From NCBI GenBank assembly GCA_023238725.1, contig CM041540.1:5648708-5712707 (forward strand): 64,000 nt of DNA, read 5' to 3'. Under the pieces are notes generated by a model. It saw nothing but the letters and a program-made list of their open reading frames with translations, was not told the DNA's origin and did not search any database. A program made the translations under genes and the position numbers. Below are positions 47,701 through 61,900 of the stretch, in pieces. The stretch is from Scortum barcoo (lineage: Eukaryota; Chordata; Actinopteri; Centrarchiformes; Terapontidae). Within the stretch, counting starts at the first letter, position 1. Every line of letters starts with the position of its first letter.

Positions 47701-50556
47701 AGAACGCAGCGCAGTTATTGTTGGAATTTATTTATTGGTACGTGGACCTACAAGCAATTTAGTCTGTAGAGTGTATCCATGTGTGTTTGCCACTCTTAAC
47801 TCACAGTGAGGTACAATCCCACGTAAGATACTGACAGCAGCGGCCCCAACCTGAGGTCCTCAATCCAAAGAAAACTAAATGTGATAGTATGGACCAATTA
47901 TATAATGCCAGAATCAGTATGTTTGGTGATTATTACTTTTTTTTTTTGCCTGTGATGTTCCCTGCTAAAGTAGAATCTCACAGTTTATATGGAAATTGTA
48001 AAAAGAAAAGTGTGTCGTTTGGATTAACATGAGCTCAGGAGACCATTATCTTTGTCAGACAGAAGAACAACCGGGCTGAAATGAAAGTCACGAATTCAAC
48101 CGTTAAAATGCTACCACCTTTATTGTAGTGAAACAATAATAAAAGGCCCTTAAATCAAGCCTAAATGAGAAAATGCACCAAGTCCAATTTATTGTGGCGA
48201 GAGCGTGACATCATGAGCTGAACTACAAACATACCACTTTGTGAAAAATGTTAACTCGATTCTGCTTTACTAGAATTATCAGACTTTACTCTTCACGTGA
48301 ACGCCCGCCTGCACTGACTAAACTGTCCTTTAACTGCGATTATCTGCCTGCTGCGCCCGTTCCAAGATGTTCTGTGCTCACCGACGCTTTTACAGCAAAA
48401 ACAATGACTCACACAACAAATTAAGCTTCCTTCCCATCCATTTCATTACCTAAAGCTTAAAGCTTTAAAGCTTTATTTATCTGGGTAAAGTTGACTAAGC
48501 GCTTTTTTGTTTCTTTCTTTCTTTTCTTTTTTTTTTCCAGGAACAACACACATTACATTCACACCTTCCCCGCTGCTCCGGCTAAACACAGTCTTTTGCT
48601 GTTTACTTTAATTTGTTGATTTATCATTTGCCCAATTAATCAACAGTAAAACCATAAATGAGATCATGCTTGTGTAAACTGAGCTCAAGCTAATTCCATC
48701 GGTTGTCACTAAACGGCTGTTAAAAGACGTAAATCTTTCTTACGAAGAAGTACGGAGTTAAGAGAGTCAGAACGATGGCTGCAGGGAGAACCAGTGGGAT
48801 TTTAATGTGCACGTTTGAGATTGAGGAAATAACGCCCCCTTAACCCGTACATGCCTGACTTAAGGGCAATTGCGCAGCTATGTAGGGGGCAGATGTGTTC
48901 CCCCAACATGCTTTTGTAACCTGTAATAAATGCGACGGAGGGAACAACACCCCCGGGTTTCATCTGGTTGATTACTTCAATGGTGCTCGCAGGAATTTGG
49001 CAGCGGCGGGCACGGCGGAGCGGACGCGGTCGTGCCACAGTACACGATGTGCCCCATTGGATACCTGCGATGGAAGCTGGCCAGCGCGGCAGCTGGCAAC
49101 GGGAGGCGGGCACCAGATGACTGCTCTCAGCGCCGGGGAACAAAACAAGCAGCTGAGGGAGCGGTGGGTGGGTTGGCCCTGTCTTTAAAGGACGCCAGGC
49201 TGTGATTATCACAGTGCAAAAAAAAAAAAAAACGGGGGCCCCGCAAAACGCTGTTAACTTAACCGGGCCAGCCAGCAAACACTTGATGCTAATTAACCGC
49301 CACCACCTGCAGCTTACAGCTTAATACTGATCCAACGCTGAGTGAGACGCTCACCTATTTATATGTTTTATATACTTATTTCACTAATATATTTAGTCAG
49401 AGTCAGAATTCAGTCAGAAGGAAAAACCCCTTGACACGATTCACCTTATTTTCAATGGGATCCTTAAAACATGTGGAAGTGAAGATTAGCAATGAAAGAT
49501 TATTCATTAAAATCAAGAGGCAGACATAAAGTCAAGTTCAAATTTAAGAAGTGATATGAAATGAATGAGCAACAAAAGGTACAAACAAAAAAAAATAAAG
49601 ATACTTCATCTTGTAAAAGACGCTGACAGTGTCCTCTGCCCTAAATACGTGTACTTTAATAGCTGCAAAGCTATGCAGGCAGCTAAAAACACTTCCAATA
49701 AAAGTTGAAGATGGGAAAAACTGTCAAAGGCCAAACCTTTGTAGTTTTTACTGGAAGCAAAACAGAGCAGGCCAATGAGAGCGGTTACTGATGTGAAAAA
49801 GACCGGTGAAGATCTACATTAAGGGGATCTACATGAGTCCACAGGAGTGAAAGCAAAGACAGTAAAATACATAACAGTTACTCCAAAAGTAAATGAACTA
49901 CGAATGAATGAATTACTTAGCATGGATTGTAGACGACGTCAGCCCCATACAGCCAGTGAAAAAGCTTTGTTAGCAGTTAACGGGTGATCAAAACGAATCA
50001 ACACTCACAGTACAGCCGTAATAAAAAGAGTACTTTCGGATAATGCTCCGACAAAGGCGTTTGGGGAGTGGATAACAGATGCCAGTCAATATTTCCTTAT
50101 TCACTGATCTAACAAAAGACTGGACTTTATGTCTATGGGAAAATCCACAAGCATCTGTTCCACGAAATCCATTTCACTTCTCAAATCTCCATTAAATCCT
50201 CATGTTTCTCTGGTGTTCTGAGCGGCATGCCAACCAGGGCTACTGGTGAGCCACCGCATCTCTGACGGTGAGCCATCTTTGGTGCCCTTTTACCGGTCAC
50301 CACTCCACTCTTACAGTATCATGTGTTCCAGGCTCTTATCAAATGATCCATTTCTTCTGATCGCAATTTAAGAAATCCTGCATTAAACATCTGCAGATAT
50401 ATAATATATATTTAAGTATAATCCTCGTTATTCCACAATAACTCCACAGAACCTTCACATCCACACATATATACATCCATTGTTGTTAGTTGAGCTCTTC
50501 CACCCAGTAAAAGTAGCATCACTTCGGAGTCCAAAACAGACAGAAGATCCGTCTTA
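44721..50556. other. Intronic stretch with one CpG-rich block
   Basis: 48930-49190 is CpG-rich. A 158-codon minus-strand frame there (48802-49278) has no recognisable domain. Elsewhere the DNA is AT-rich with T- and A-runs. No repeat family assigned. Confidence 0.5.
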
Positions 50557-50683
<127 letters not shown>

Positions 50684-52140
50684 GAAAAGGATTCCTTTAT
50701 TTTTTTCTTTTTTTCTTTTTTTTGTCCCTTTGCAAACTTTTTGTCTGCTTTGTGGTTTCCAGCAGGTCCCAGAATTCCTCCGATGCCCCTGAAACTTGCA
50801 GTATTCAGCTGTAAATGATATGCGCAGGCAGCAACAGTGACCGCAATAGAAAAAGCCAGATAATGGCCATTTCAAGTCAAGAAAGAAACTCTTCAAAATG
50901 CAAAATGTCACATACCTACACTGTGTTCTTGTGTACTGAGGCTACTGTCAGTTGTGAAACAGATATCTGCTTCTTCTTTTTTTTTCCCCCTGTGTGTCTA
51001 ACTGTTTGATTTTGGAGAGGCTGTCATTGGCTAGTTATCTTGAAGACACTCAGTTGTGTTTTACACAGCAGCACGATGGTCTGCTATCACACTCACACAC
51101 TCTCAAATATATAAGGTGATGTCTAAATGAGTTATCTACAGGTATAAAAGCAGCATTCAATGCTTTTTGTCTGATATTCAAATGTTGTTTTATAAATACG
51201 TTTTGCTGGTGTTGCTTTACTTTAAGGACACTTTTTTTTACACTTTCAAACTGCAAATACAAAGAGAAGTGCCACTGCAAATCTGGAATACATTATATCA
51301 TGTGTAAGTGACACACCAAGGCATGGCTTAATTATATCAAGCATCTCTGGCTCATTGACCGCATAACAATGTCAGATGTAAGCCCAACCGTCCCCCTTCT
51401 CAACAACCGCCCTGCAGCAGCGCCTGGATATTACTTGGCCATCGTAACACATTACCTAACGCTGGCTGCGTGATTGGGAGTGACATTATAAAGTGCGACG
51501 CTGCGATGCACCTGAGTCACATCGGGCGGGCTGGATGTGGGCTCTCTGCAGGGGAGCGACGGGAAGCTGCCACGTCTGCCACAGAGAGGAGGAAGTTGCA
51601 GACAGTTTGGCGGAGACGCACTTGTGGAGAGATGCAGAGGATCAACTCCTCGGAGGGCGCGAGCAAGTCATTATATTTCACCTTCAAAAGCGAGGATGTT
51701 GTTCCTGTCCTTGTCACACTGATGCTTTTGGTGTAGGAAGATAATGATATATAGGTCGCTATAAAAAGCTCCATTGAGCTGAAGCTCATTTGAGTGAATG
51801 CATATGTGGTCCTGGAGGTAGCTGGGGGCAGAAAGGGGACATCTGCTCTTAGAGATTCGCTAACATGCGCCACTGACGTGATGTGTACGCTTTCTACTGT
51901 AGGTAACGTTGGAAGTGTGAGAAAATTACAGAGTGAGGCACCGTGCTTTACTCCCAAAAGGCTTTGGCCATGTTTCCTTCATCAAGTTGGTATATGAGGC
52001 TGTTTAAGGTTTCTTTATATACAGTCCATCATTTAGTCGTGTGAAATATGAAATGTGTTTTTTTTTTAAAACAGCATCCCAAACATCCCAAAACTCTCAA
52101 TTATTAGAATATAATTAAATCATCTGCAAACTGCATTAAC
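50684..52140. other. Intronic stretch, no gene seen
   Basis: Ordinary AT-rich to mixed sequence. GC-richer frames at 51470-51960 occur on both strands over the same bases, which argues against coding. Confidence 0.55.
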
Positions 52141-52370
52141 TGATAAGTCACTTTAGTGGCAGAAATAAGTGAAAAATGTGGATCATAATTTCCCAGAATC
52201 TGAGGTGACCTTCAAATGTCTGTTTTTTAATGAATCAGTTTAAGGTAAAATAGGAAAAACCCCAAAAATCTATACATTGGAGAAGCTGGAAGCAAAGAAT
52301 ATTTCACTTAAAAGAAGACAAATAATCGATTATCAAAATGGTTGCAAATTAATTTTCTGTTCTCCACGTC
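52141..52370 (+). repeat. Teleost interspersed repeat, family A (good copy)
   Basis: In order: AAGTGAAAAATGTGGATCAT, TTTCCCAGAATCTGAGGTGA, TTCAAATGTCTGTTTT, GAGAAGCTGGAAGCAAAGAA, and AATCGATTATCAAAATGG then TTAATTTTCTG. This is the clearest copy of the family in the window. It contains no coding capacity. Confidence 0.75.
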
Positions 52371-54135
52371 GGCACTAATACCCCAAACTCTTATTTTATT
52401 CTATATTTAATATATGGATAGCTCTATAAATATATAATTGATATACTGCTTTGTGAATGAGAATTTACTGCTGCCTATAAAAATGGCTTCACCTCTAGTT
52501 CTTCTTTAACCCTCTCAAACCCGGATTATGTCATTTCATTTTAATGTACCGAAGCTTGCACTCTCAAAATCAGACATAGCAGCGTTAGAAAGAACACTAA
52601 TAATAAGTAGCTGTATAAATGTAAAAGCATGAATGTAAATGTGCTGCTTTGAAGAGCTGTTCTTATGGTGCAAATTACCCCACAGAGTGAAATGACAACG
52701 TCTGAGGATGTTTTAAAGACACGCTGCACGTTCTAACACGGCAGATGCGGTGCAGCAGGACATCGCTGGATCGGCTCTCCTTGAACAGGATCCTCAGCCG
52801 GCGCCAAGAGCCCGGTGACATCATGCTCTATTTCTGGCTTTCGAGTGGAGCATTCAGAAGCTAAAAGGTATCCATTAATGGGGACCAGCTGCGCGGTTTC
52901 GAAAAACACCACTCCATACCAACCAGAGACCTGGTCTGAGGAGTCAAGCGCAGCTGCCAACGCCACCGCCGCCACCCCTTTTTCCGACGTTTCTTCAGGA
53001 TATGGTGTGTCAGAAATGAACGTCAGTCTTATTTCTCATCAGTCAGCCTGCGTTTTTGCTGCAGTGTGTGACATGTTTAGATCGTAATCACGTTTTAGCG
53101 AGTTATTAAAGGGAGAACCGGCTGATTGACCGTCTTTCGGTGGCCGCAATGAGAGCAACTGGTAAAACCGAAGGGGTCACATTCATCAGCGGAGGAGGCA
53201 AAACAAACAGATGTAGTGGCTTTCGGAAGGGAGGATTAAATTTCCAGGTCGGCACTGCAAGGAGCACTAAGTATTGGTCATAACCTCATTTCACTCGGCT
53301 CACTTGAGTGGCTCTCGAGGGACCAGTTCTCTAATTCATTCAGGCAAAGCCGGCGAGCAGCAGGAGCGTGTGTGTGTGTGTCTGTGTGTGGGGGTATATA
53401 CGTGTGTGCGTGTGTGCGTGATTTAAGATTTGAGAACTTCTGTATTTCTTGCCTCCGGTGCCCTGAGTCATGCCCAAGTTCTACCCACAGTGATGTAAAC
53501 TCTTACCACCATCCACCCCTCCCCACCACCACCACCAATGCCACAACTTACTTCCCATCCCACCCACACGTCGTCATCGCGCCAACACACGTGCACTTTG
53601 CGCTGGCTGGAAGAGATGATATCAAAGCGTCTCTACCTACGCGCTGTCATTGCCCAAACGCAAGGGATTCATCATCAAATGTTTGTGGGGACATTTGAAA
53701 AAGAGGGGAATAAAAAGCAAAAAAAAAAAAAAACGCCTGAATATGCTGCAATGTTTCTCACAGCTAACTTAGAAGTGGAAAAGGGTTTTTAGAGGCTCGG
53801 TTAGATCAGCCTGACACAGGACACAAGCTTAATAACACAGAATAACAACACACATCTGATGTTGTAAAGAGACTTAGTGCAGGCACTAGGTTAAGGCACT
53901 TACTAAGAAGTCTGAAGTCTTAAACCACTAACCAACAGTCTGGTTACTACTTACATTTACTCCTTTATCTTAACCGTAACCCTCTTCCTGAGGAGAGGCA
54001 TCAGGCAAGTGTCTCCCCCTCTGCCCTCCCCTTTGCTTCTTAAATGTCAGATTACATTACAAGATATCCACCAAGAAAAAAATATTCTCTAAAGTCAAAT
54101 TTGCTTCTTGGTCAAGGTGTATCTGTGTGTATTAC

Positions 54136-54246
54136 TGGTGGGAATCCTCAGTCACTTCATGATTCGGTTGACGATTACGATTCAGCAGCTCACGACTCAA
54201 TTATTAAACGACTGTTGATGCATCCCAATTCATTGCGATGCAATGT
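54136..54246 (+). repeat. Possible interspersed repeat of 'gattcgattcacgat' type
   Basis: CTGGTGGGAATCCTCAGTCA, ATGATTCGGTTGACGATTAC, GATTCAGCAGCTCACGACTC and CATTGCGATGCAATG resemble fish repeats with alternating 'cgattcgatt' and 'cattgcgatgcat' phrases. Family name unknown to me. Confidence 0.4.
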
Positions 54247-56556
54247 TCCTACAAAACAGAATGTCAGATGCGGGGAGCTCTTCTTTTTTTTAAAATGGAG
54301 TGTGCAGAAACCTGGTTAAAAATGAATACCTCACAATTGCCGACTGAACGAGGTAGCTTAGTGGTACCAAATATTTCATTCTACATCTGGGTCTGTCATG
54401 CTTGAGTAATGGCTTCCTGTCTGTGGAGTCATCCCCATCGTGTCACAGTCAGCTTGAACGACTGGTGCGGTGCTCCTGCCCTTTTCCCTAATAAGAGCAC
54501 TTACAGCTTATATCAAACAGTTAACACGTAATGATTCATCACTGTCTAGGAACAAGACGCGTCCCCCGGGACATCAGTAGCGTTTTTTGGGGGTTTTTTT
54601 TATCTATAGCACGGTAACTGATTCACTTCCAAACAATGTACTCTCACTGTTACATCTTGTCATCTAAAGTAAATCCACTTTAGGAACTATGGACAGTACT
54701 TTTGCAGAGTTGTAAAAACTCTGTGCTGTATTTGACATCCAATCTAACATTTTTATGTGATGTGCACAACAGGTGCTGTAAGGTTATGTTGCAGCGGCCT
54801 CCGTTCTGCCAGGTCGGCGAAACATTTTTGATTAAACATTATTTTACAAGCCACCACCTGTGTTTTCGGATGCCACCTTTATGGATCTCACTGAAGTGAA
54901 ATTGGTTCCGTGACGCGCCATTAAGTGTAACAAGGTGCGCTCAGACAGCCCGCATAAGCTGCAGTGATTTAGCTTTCACTTGTCACCGACCGGTAACTGC
55001 AAATGAATTCAAGTTTGTTGCGAAAAGCATTAAATCATCATATTGATTTTGTTCTCTTGTCCACGATACGAACATATAGCAAGGAACTGCTTTTCTTGCT
55101 GTATAATTTTTAATGCATCTAGGTAGAAAAAGCTGCAATCAGTGCCTGTTGACTATTCTTCACATGTGAGCCTGTGAACACTGAAGAGTAATGGAGCGGC
55201 TGGTTCTGTTTCACTTTAAGCATCCTTTTTCTGAGTGACTAATCGTCTTTGTTGATATAATTTGGGGGGACAAAAGGAACAAAAGGACTGCATTCAACAT
55301 ATTATCAACCGACCACCCAAAGCTCGACTCTTAGACAACGTATGCAAAAAATATCAAATTCAAGGGTTGATTAAGGGTTTCAGAGGTGTTTTGCATTTTG
55401 CAGCATCAAAATCATCATGTCTTTAAGGTCAAACGTGGTTAGTGCTCTGGTTTCTTCCTGAAAATTTAACCAGGGGAGCTATGGTGAACCAGAGATGAAG
55501 CAGCTAAAAACAGCTTATCTGTGGCCAGACTAAGTGGGAACAAGCTCAGAATTTACTTTCTTATGCATGGCTTTACATCTGCTTGACTTTAACTTCTTTG
55601 GCTGCGATCTTTAAGCACACAGGCCGGGTAACCCTGAAGAACACTTTGTATTGCAAGCAGCTGCTGTTGCCTTGTTAGGGCTGATCTACTGTTCCTGCAA
55701 CTTCCTGACTTTACAGCACTCCGGTGCCCTACTGCGCTGTTCATTAGAGAGATAATTACATCTGCAGGAGATCCTCCCGCACTGTCTTGTCACCTTGGCG
55801 TGTCTGATCAGAACCCCCCCCCATCCCCCTTCTTCTGCTTCCCCTCACCCAACAACCCACTGTCAGACGACGGTCAGCCGGCACCCAGCGCTCAGCGTCT
55901 GAGCCGGCAGCAATGATTCATCCGGGGGAGGGCTGGATCTGTCTCCCTAATCAGACCCTAAACTTTCAAGGGTATTGATCAACATCTCCGTCAGAGCCAT
56001 TACGAACACTTGATGCATACGGTATGTGCCAAAGAGCCCGTCCCTGCTTCTGTCAATGTGGAGAAGATTAAAGGGAGAAGAGAATTAAGGGAAGGGAGGG
56101 AAAACAAGGCTTTGGGGGTAAATTGAGCAGAAAAAAACGAGAGGCAAATCAATACTTGCAAGACAGGAAAATTGGAAAATACACTACCACTGTCTGTCAG
56201 AGGAAGGGTAGCCACGCCAAGGACATGAGCAAATCAACTGCCACATTTACCAGTGTTATTTTAGTCACTCACATGTGTACAAGTCTACAGACAAGACATG
56301 CTCGCGCTATTTATGATGTATTATCATGTATTTGTATGTATTGTATTTTATCATGTATTCTCGCTTGTCTTCGCACAGTTTCCTCCTCATCTTCCTGCCA
56401 CACATCAGCCGCACATCCAGCCTGCAGGCGGCGTGAACTGGGGCACAAACAATGACAGTAATCATGGAAAATCATGTGCTGCTCTGGCGGAGGAGACCAG
56501 CTGACTGGCTGATTGCTGGAGCCCGGAGGGGCTCCTGTACGAGCAACAGAGAGACA

Positions 56557-56577
56557 GGGAGGAGGCGGGAGGGAGGG
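56557..56577 (+). other. G-quadruplex-capable motif
   Basis: Four GGG runs with loops of 7, 1 and 1 bases, inside a purine-rich block at about 56535-56640. On the minus strand (the gene's coding strand) it reads as C-rich. Confidence 0.6.
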
Positions 56578-57659
56578 AAGCAGCGAGGAGGAAAGAGAAA
56601 AAAAATCAGAGAGGAAAAGAGAAGAAGGATTCACCTCTCTTTCCCTCTCCTCGACGAGCTTAGTCATCTTCGTTTTCCACATTCTGCCCTTGTCGGGGAG
56701 CTTCAGCATCTCCCCTGCCTCCTCCCTCCCTCAAGCCCACCGCTCCTCACTCGCCGCTCACCCCCGCTGAGGTTCGCAGAGTGGTACAGTCCGTGACTAC
56801 AAACCACTCCTTTGGCGATATTGGCTAGAGCTTTAAGAGGGACGGGAGGACATGTCCGACCCTTTGACGCATGGCGGTGTCATGTATGATGATAATAAAC
56901 AGCGGGGCGGCGGGGTCGCTCGCCGACTTAAAGCGGGGCGCTAATGAATGACCAGACGGAGAAGATGTATGCAGTGCTTGCCCTTTAGATAAATCCACTA
57001 CCTCCCTACTTACTAATCTTTAAATGAAACTGTAATTGCTGCGTGAAATCAAAGCGTGTTTCAAAGCGCAATCACCCTTTTCGCGCCAAAGACAGGTCGC
57101 GGGGAAGACGGGTAATTTCCACTGAAGCCGGCATGACGGTCATGAATGGGCAGACCGCAGATCAATGGGCCGCTCTGTACAGTAATCCAGCGCAGTCTTA
57201 GCTTTCATTACAACATCGGCGTGCGAGTGATCAATTGGCCGGTATCTTATTACTGTCTGGCTGGGTGGAGAAAACACTCGGATCAACGTCTGCAGGCGGG
57301 CGAGGCCACGCTGTTGGTCCTCTGGTAGGTGAGATTTACACGTCCACAGTGACGTTCATTGATGATTTTATGTTTTCACTGTTATTTTTTTTAATTATCC
57401 ATTTTCTGAATCTAAAAACAGTGACAATAAAAATGTGTGCGTTTTCACAAGACAAATATAATCTTCTTAGTGATAAAAGCATGAAGGAGGCTGTGTTTGT
57501 GCGACTAAAACACAGCTGTAAATCTGTGACTGCAAACCACCTGTTTTCAAAGGCTAGTCAAAATGTGTCATGGACATTTTTTCTTGTACCATTTTAGAAA
57601 ACAAATACGGTGTCCCATTTCACATTTATCATTATTTCAGAGCCTGTTCAGTTGTCAGT

Positions 57660-58181
57660 TCATGTGATTTTCTTCCCTTTACTACACCTAAAGGTCAGCT
57701 GGGTTTCTGGTGTTCCCTGGTAGCTTAAGTACATCTGCTGACCAGCCGGGATCACAAATGTCACGGCCGTAATGAAAGAAAAACAGAACTCGGTGGCGTC
57801 ACACAGAGTCAGTTCTTTGTCGCTCACCTTTTTCCAGGTTGAGCGACACTTTGGCTCCACGTACTTGTACAAGTTCAATTAAATAATTTCTGTCTCAAGA
57901 GCATCCTCCCTCCCCCCAGGAAACATCTGTACGACTAAAACTCGAGTCTGTGTGTTTTTGTGGGAAGACGGCAGCTTGGTGCCAGGATCAGCGGGAGCGG
58001 AAGCGGCCGCTGAGAACATCATCTGCAGCAGCAGCCCTGCGCGGGACCGTGTTTGGCAACAGTAAATAAACAGCATGGGGAGAAGGCTCCCGTAGCCCTT
58101 CAGGGCCCTTCGAGTACAGTAACGCACAGCTGAGTGCTCCGGAGAACGCTGCCCGTCTGCCAGCTCGCCTGCCTGTGTCAC
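57660..58181 (-). other. Protein-like reading frame with one internal stop, unrecognised
   Basis: On the minus strand one frame runs 522 bases, interrupted only by TAA at 57879-57881: about 100 codons before it and 72 after. The second part (YKYVEPKCRSTWKK, ELTLCDATEFCF, IPAGQQMYLSYQG, TQLTFRCSKGKK) has about 62% G/C at third positions. It contains a consensus donor (AAG|GTGAGC) near 57828. The first part overlaps a CpG-rich block (57960-58260). Neither part starts with ATG: GTG at 58181 and TTG at 57878. I know no family match and saw no convincing acceptor. It may be a decayed gene, an exon of a minor transcript, or chance. Confidence 0.15.
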
Positions 58182-58671
58182 GATACAGGGGGGCGTTGGG
58201 GGATGGGAGGAGGGTCACATGTGCGCGGCGCTGCAGGCTTCGGGCTGTCTACACGCTCTATGTGTCTTTCTCTGTCTCTGAACCGAGTCCGTCGGGGGGC
58301 GAGTGGGTGAGTCTTTCTGCTGGCAGAGTAACTCCGGATTCACTGTAGCAGAGGAAACAAGCCAGAATAATGCAAGACGAGGAAAAAAAAAAAAAAACAC
58401 CAGGCTTTCGGATGACAGTGGCGCCCCTCGTTTCCCAGAGAGGCTTATAGTTAGAGGCAAGTACAAATTTCTCACCCTGCACAACAAAATGCATGTAGCA
58501 TCAGCAGCGGAGATGTCATGGAGGGTAAATCCATCACTTTATTTTGTGAACAGAGTTTACTACCTGTTATCATCAGAAGCACAGTCTTATTAAACTAGTG
58601 GTAGATGAAAAAATACTGCACACACTGTGAAAAGAAATTTCCTTTTAGGGGACAATAAAGTCAACCTATCT

Positions 58672-58910
58672 GAGGGCTGCAAAATAACATACTGTTTTTT
58701 TTTATTATCAATTAACCTACAACTCTTTATTAATCGTGAGTCTGTAAAATGTCAGCAAATAATGAAAAATGGCATCACAAAGCGCAAGGTGATATCTTCA
58801 GATGACCCAAAGATGTTCAGTTTACGATGACATAAACATAAACAGACGCAGAGGATCCATTTTTGCTTGAAAAATTATTCACTAATCGATTTCCCCTCTG
58901 CTATCGATAT
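58672..58910 (+). repeat. Teleost interspersed repeat, family A
   Basis: Starts GAGGGCTGCAAAATAACA, continues with GTCAGCAAATAATGAAAAAT, CTTCAGATGACCCAAAGATG and TTCAGTTTACGATGACATAA, and ends with TTTTTGCTTGAAAAATTATT and ACTAATCGATT. The order is collinear with the copy at 52141-52370. Confidence 0.7.
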
Positions 58911-61900
58911 TTGAAATCTTTCTGCCCACTGCTGTAAAAATACTTAAAGAGACATTCCACCAAAAAATTATCTCGAGTCAAACACTCACCACCATCACAC
59001 TTAAAGTGGCTCTGAAAGCTTTATTAATTAAATAAATGGCTGATTACACGACATCCTGTGGAGCTTCGACATGCAGCGATATACAGCTAATGGTTGCTTC
59101 TGCCACTCTTCTGCTCTGCAACAAAATGGCTTTATGAAATGTAGAAAGAGAAGACAAGGGACAGTGGGTGAGGAGGGGAGGCATTTTTAGAGGATTGTTA
59201 TGCATGTAAGGGGAGGAGGAGGAGGGGTTGGGATGCGGCGTTGCCTGGGAGCGTCGAGCAGGGACGGCGAATGTCACTCCGATCGGTCGAAAGTGTCATG
59301 ACGGGTAGCGGAGCCGTGACCTCTGATGGAGAGAGGGAAAAAAAAGAAAAGAAAAAAAACAGAGGAGAGGAGGAGAGGAGGCGCGAGGCGAGGCGAGCGC
59401 AAACATAACAGAAAAGGCAGTGACAGCAGAAACAGAGAGAGAGAGGGTGGGTGGGAGGAAAAGGAGGAAGGAGGGAACAAGAGGGAGGGAAGTTTGCGGT
59501 GGGCCAACGCCTAATCCTGCCAGCGCTCCGGGCCTCGGGAACAGAGGAGCAATATCAGGAAAGACAGATTCACCGCCTGCCTATCGCCTAAATGAGGCCA
59601 CTTCTGTCTTTAAAAAAGAAAACTCTGCTGCCTCTCTCCTCGTCACCACCTCACCACCTCCTCTCCTCTGCAATCGCAAACACAAAGTGAAGAGAGACCT
59701 GGAAGCTATCTAATGCCCTCTTTAAAAATCCCGGTACATGACTGCCCGAGTGTGCTCCCACACTGCCGGTCCCCTAAAATTGCGGCAAAATTACATCTGT
59801 ATTAAAGAAGTCAAGGCTTTCATAACACGGCAGCACAAATGTGAAGTTAAGCTCATTCTTATTGTCCAAAAAGGTGGAAGCTGCAACTCTTATACGTATG
59901 TTTCACGTTTCCCTCGGCTAAACGCCTCTGGATGATAACTGAGGCCTAACAAACCTCTTCATAAACCATTAGAGTAAATGCTGATATCACGCGGGCCAAT
60001 GAGATGCCATCAGATTAATTAATGGAATCGTTTGTGCCGGGGTGTCGCTGGGAGGATCCCGATCACCGGAGTGACATCTAATTTAAGCCGGGTGCCAGGA
60101 AAGGCTCCAGAACAGTATGTCAGCTCTGTCGTTACGCAATGACAAACAATACATCACCGCCACAGCGCCACCACGGAGCCCTTACTGCCGGTGGACAACA
60201 GTGAAATTGTCTGATAATGGAAATGTTATTTCACTTCGGCAGCCCTGGGTGCTTTCTGTGGAAGTGAGGAGGTGGGGATGTTTGGACAGGGGGAAGGAGA
60301 CGGGCTCAAATTTGCTATTTCAACAGGAATATGGAAAGACATGCATTTCAAGTACAAGAGAGGTAAGTTTTTTTTTTTTAGGCACCGTTCTGCTCAGTGT
60401 GTAAAATCTATAAACGCGCTAAAGTTTTTTTGTTTTGTACTCTCAACTGCGCATGCATATGTCCACTGTGTAACTTCTGAGGTAGGAGAACAGCCCCGGG
60501 GCTAAATATGAGCAAACCTGCACCTTCAAACCTGCAGCATGAGACGAATACGAGATGAAAACACAAACAGCAAAGGCAGTCTGTGGAAAAAGGTATATTT
60601 ATAACATCTCGACCTGCAGACTCACGATGATGCTCCACACGTCAGAGTGAAGAGGTGTAAGTGGGTTAATTCAAATTATTCCAAAGGCCATGGGGCAGGG
60701 GCAAAAAATATATAATAAAAAGCAGATATTGAAATGGTTTTCTGCCGGGATTCATTCAAATTGGAAGTATCATTTTAACATTTCAAAACCCCTTATAAGT
60801 CGTAATGTGAGATCACACCAAAGCTAATACAGACACAGTGTGTGCCTCGCCTCTGTCTCTGAAACCACGCGGATTACTGTGCTATCGGCGGGCACCGCCT
60901 GCGAACAAAGTCCTCCTCTCTCCACCAGCAAACCTCCAGAGTCTTCTGGAAAGAGAGTGGGGAGAGCGTGTGACTAGAATTACTGACACACTTTCAGAAA
61001 GTACTAATCTCCGTTTACTGTCGGAATGATTACGCACAACTTTTTTTTTTTTCCACATAGTGCCACAAAAACGAGCAAACCACACCAGCTCGATATTTCC
61101 ATTATGTTTCACCGATTTGACTGCAAACAAAGGCAAGCCTGTGGTGTCATGCAATCAACACGGTCGAATGCACAGTGAACGGGAATTATGTCTGGGATTA
61201 TTAAATACCAACTACTTATCAGGTTTTGGTTTTGGAATGAGACATGATGGCGCAATTAAAGACACTGGAGTTGGTTTAACAAAGCACAGCAGTACACATG
61301 CATGGATCATTGTTCTGCAATTCAGTCCAACCGGGGTCCAGCTGGTAATTAGACCAAATGTGTAAAAGGATGCAAAAAAAAAAAACCTCACAAACAAATT
61401 CACTCGTTTAAATTATAAACTCTCTTGCATGATTTAATTTGCACATAGCGATTTCTTTTGGTGCTAGCGGGAGTCACTGGATTGGAAAAATTTTCCTGGA
61501 TGACACAATATCTGTGTCATGTTCATTTAAGCATAATCAACGGATGTACTGTAAATTAAAAACGTAATTACCCAAAGTTTCAATGAGGGATGCTGCTGGG
61601 GAAGACTATATCTTACGTTGCTCTTATTGCAATTTGTAGCTCATTCGGTAAAAGACTTCTATGAGAATAAAGTGACAGAACCATATACTCTGTGCAACAA
61701 GCAAAACTGGAGAAAGATTCAAAGAGTTCAGATGTGCTGTGTGGGCGAAATACAACAAACTCTTGAGTAAAAGTCCAATACAACAATTTTATCGCAAACC
61801 ACAAAATATCCCTGGTAAAATAAGTCAAGTGAAGGTGTCCTGGTGATTTAAAACTGCAACAACCTTAACCTTAACAAGCTTTGATGCATTTTTCCCATCT

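Larger units (their letters stand above)
52371..57659. other. Intronic stretch, no gene seen
   Basis: A GC-richer block at 52720-52990 holds an 80-codon minus-strand frame with plausible-looking residues but ordinary third-position composition and no splice frame. TG runs occur near 53368-53415, and purine-rich DNA near 56535-56640. Confidence 0.5.

Noticed and set aside
48802..49278. 158-codon minus-strand frame over a CpG-rich block
   Set aside because: No recognised domain. High GC lowers stop-codon frequency and explains the length; a plus-strand frame overlaps it.
52733..52975. 80-codon minus-strand frame with plausible protein-like residues
   Set aside because: Third-position G/C is about 52%, no better than background. 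Starts at a non-ATG codon with no acceptor or donor in frame.
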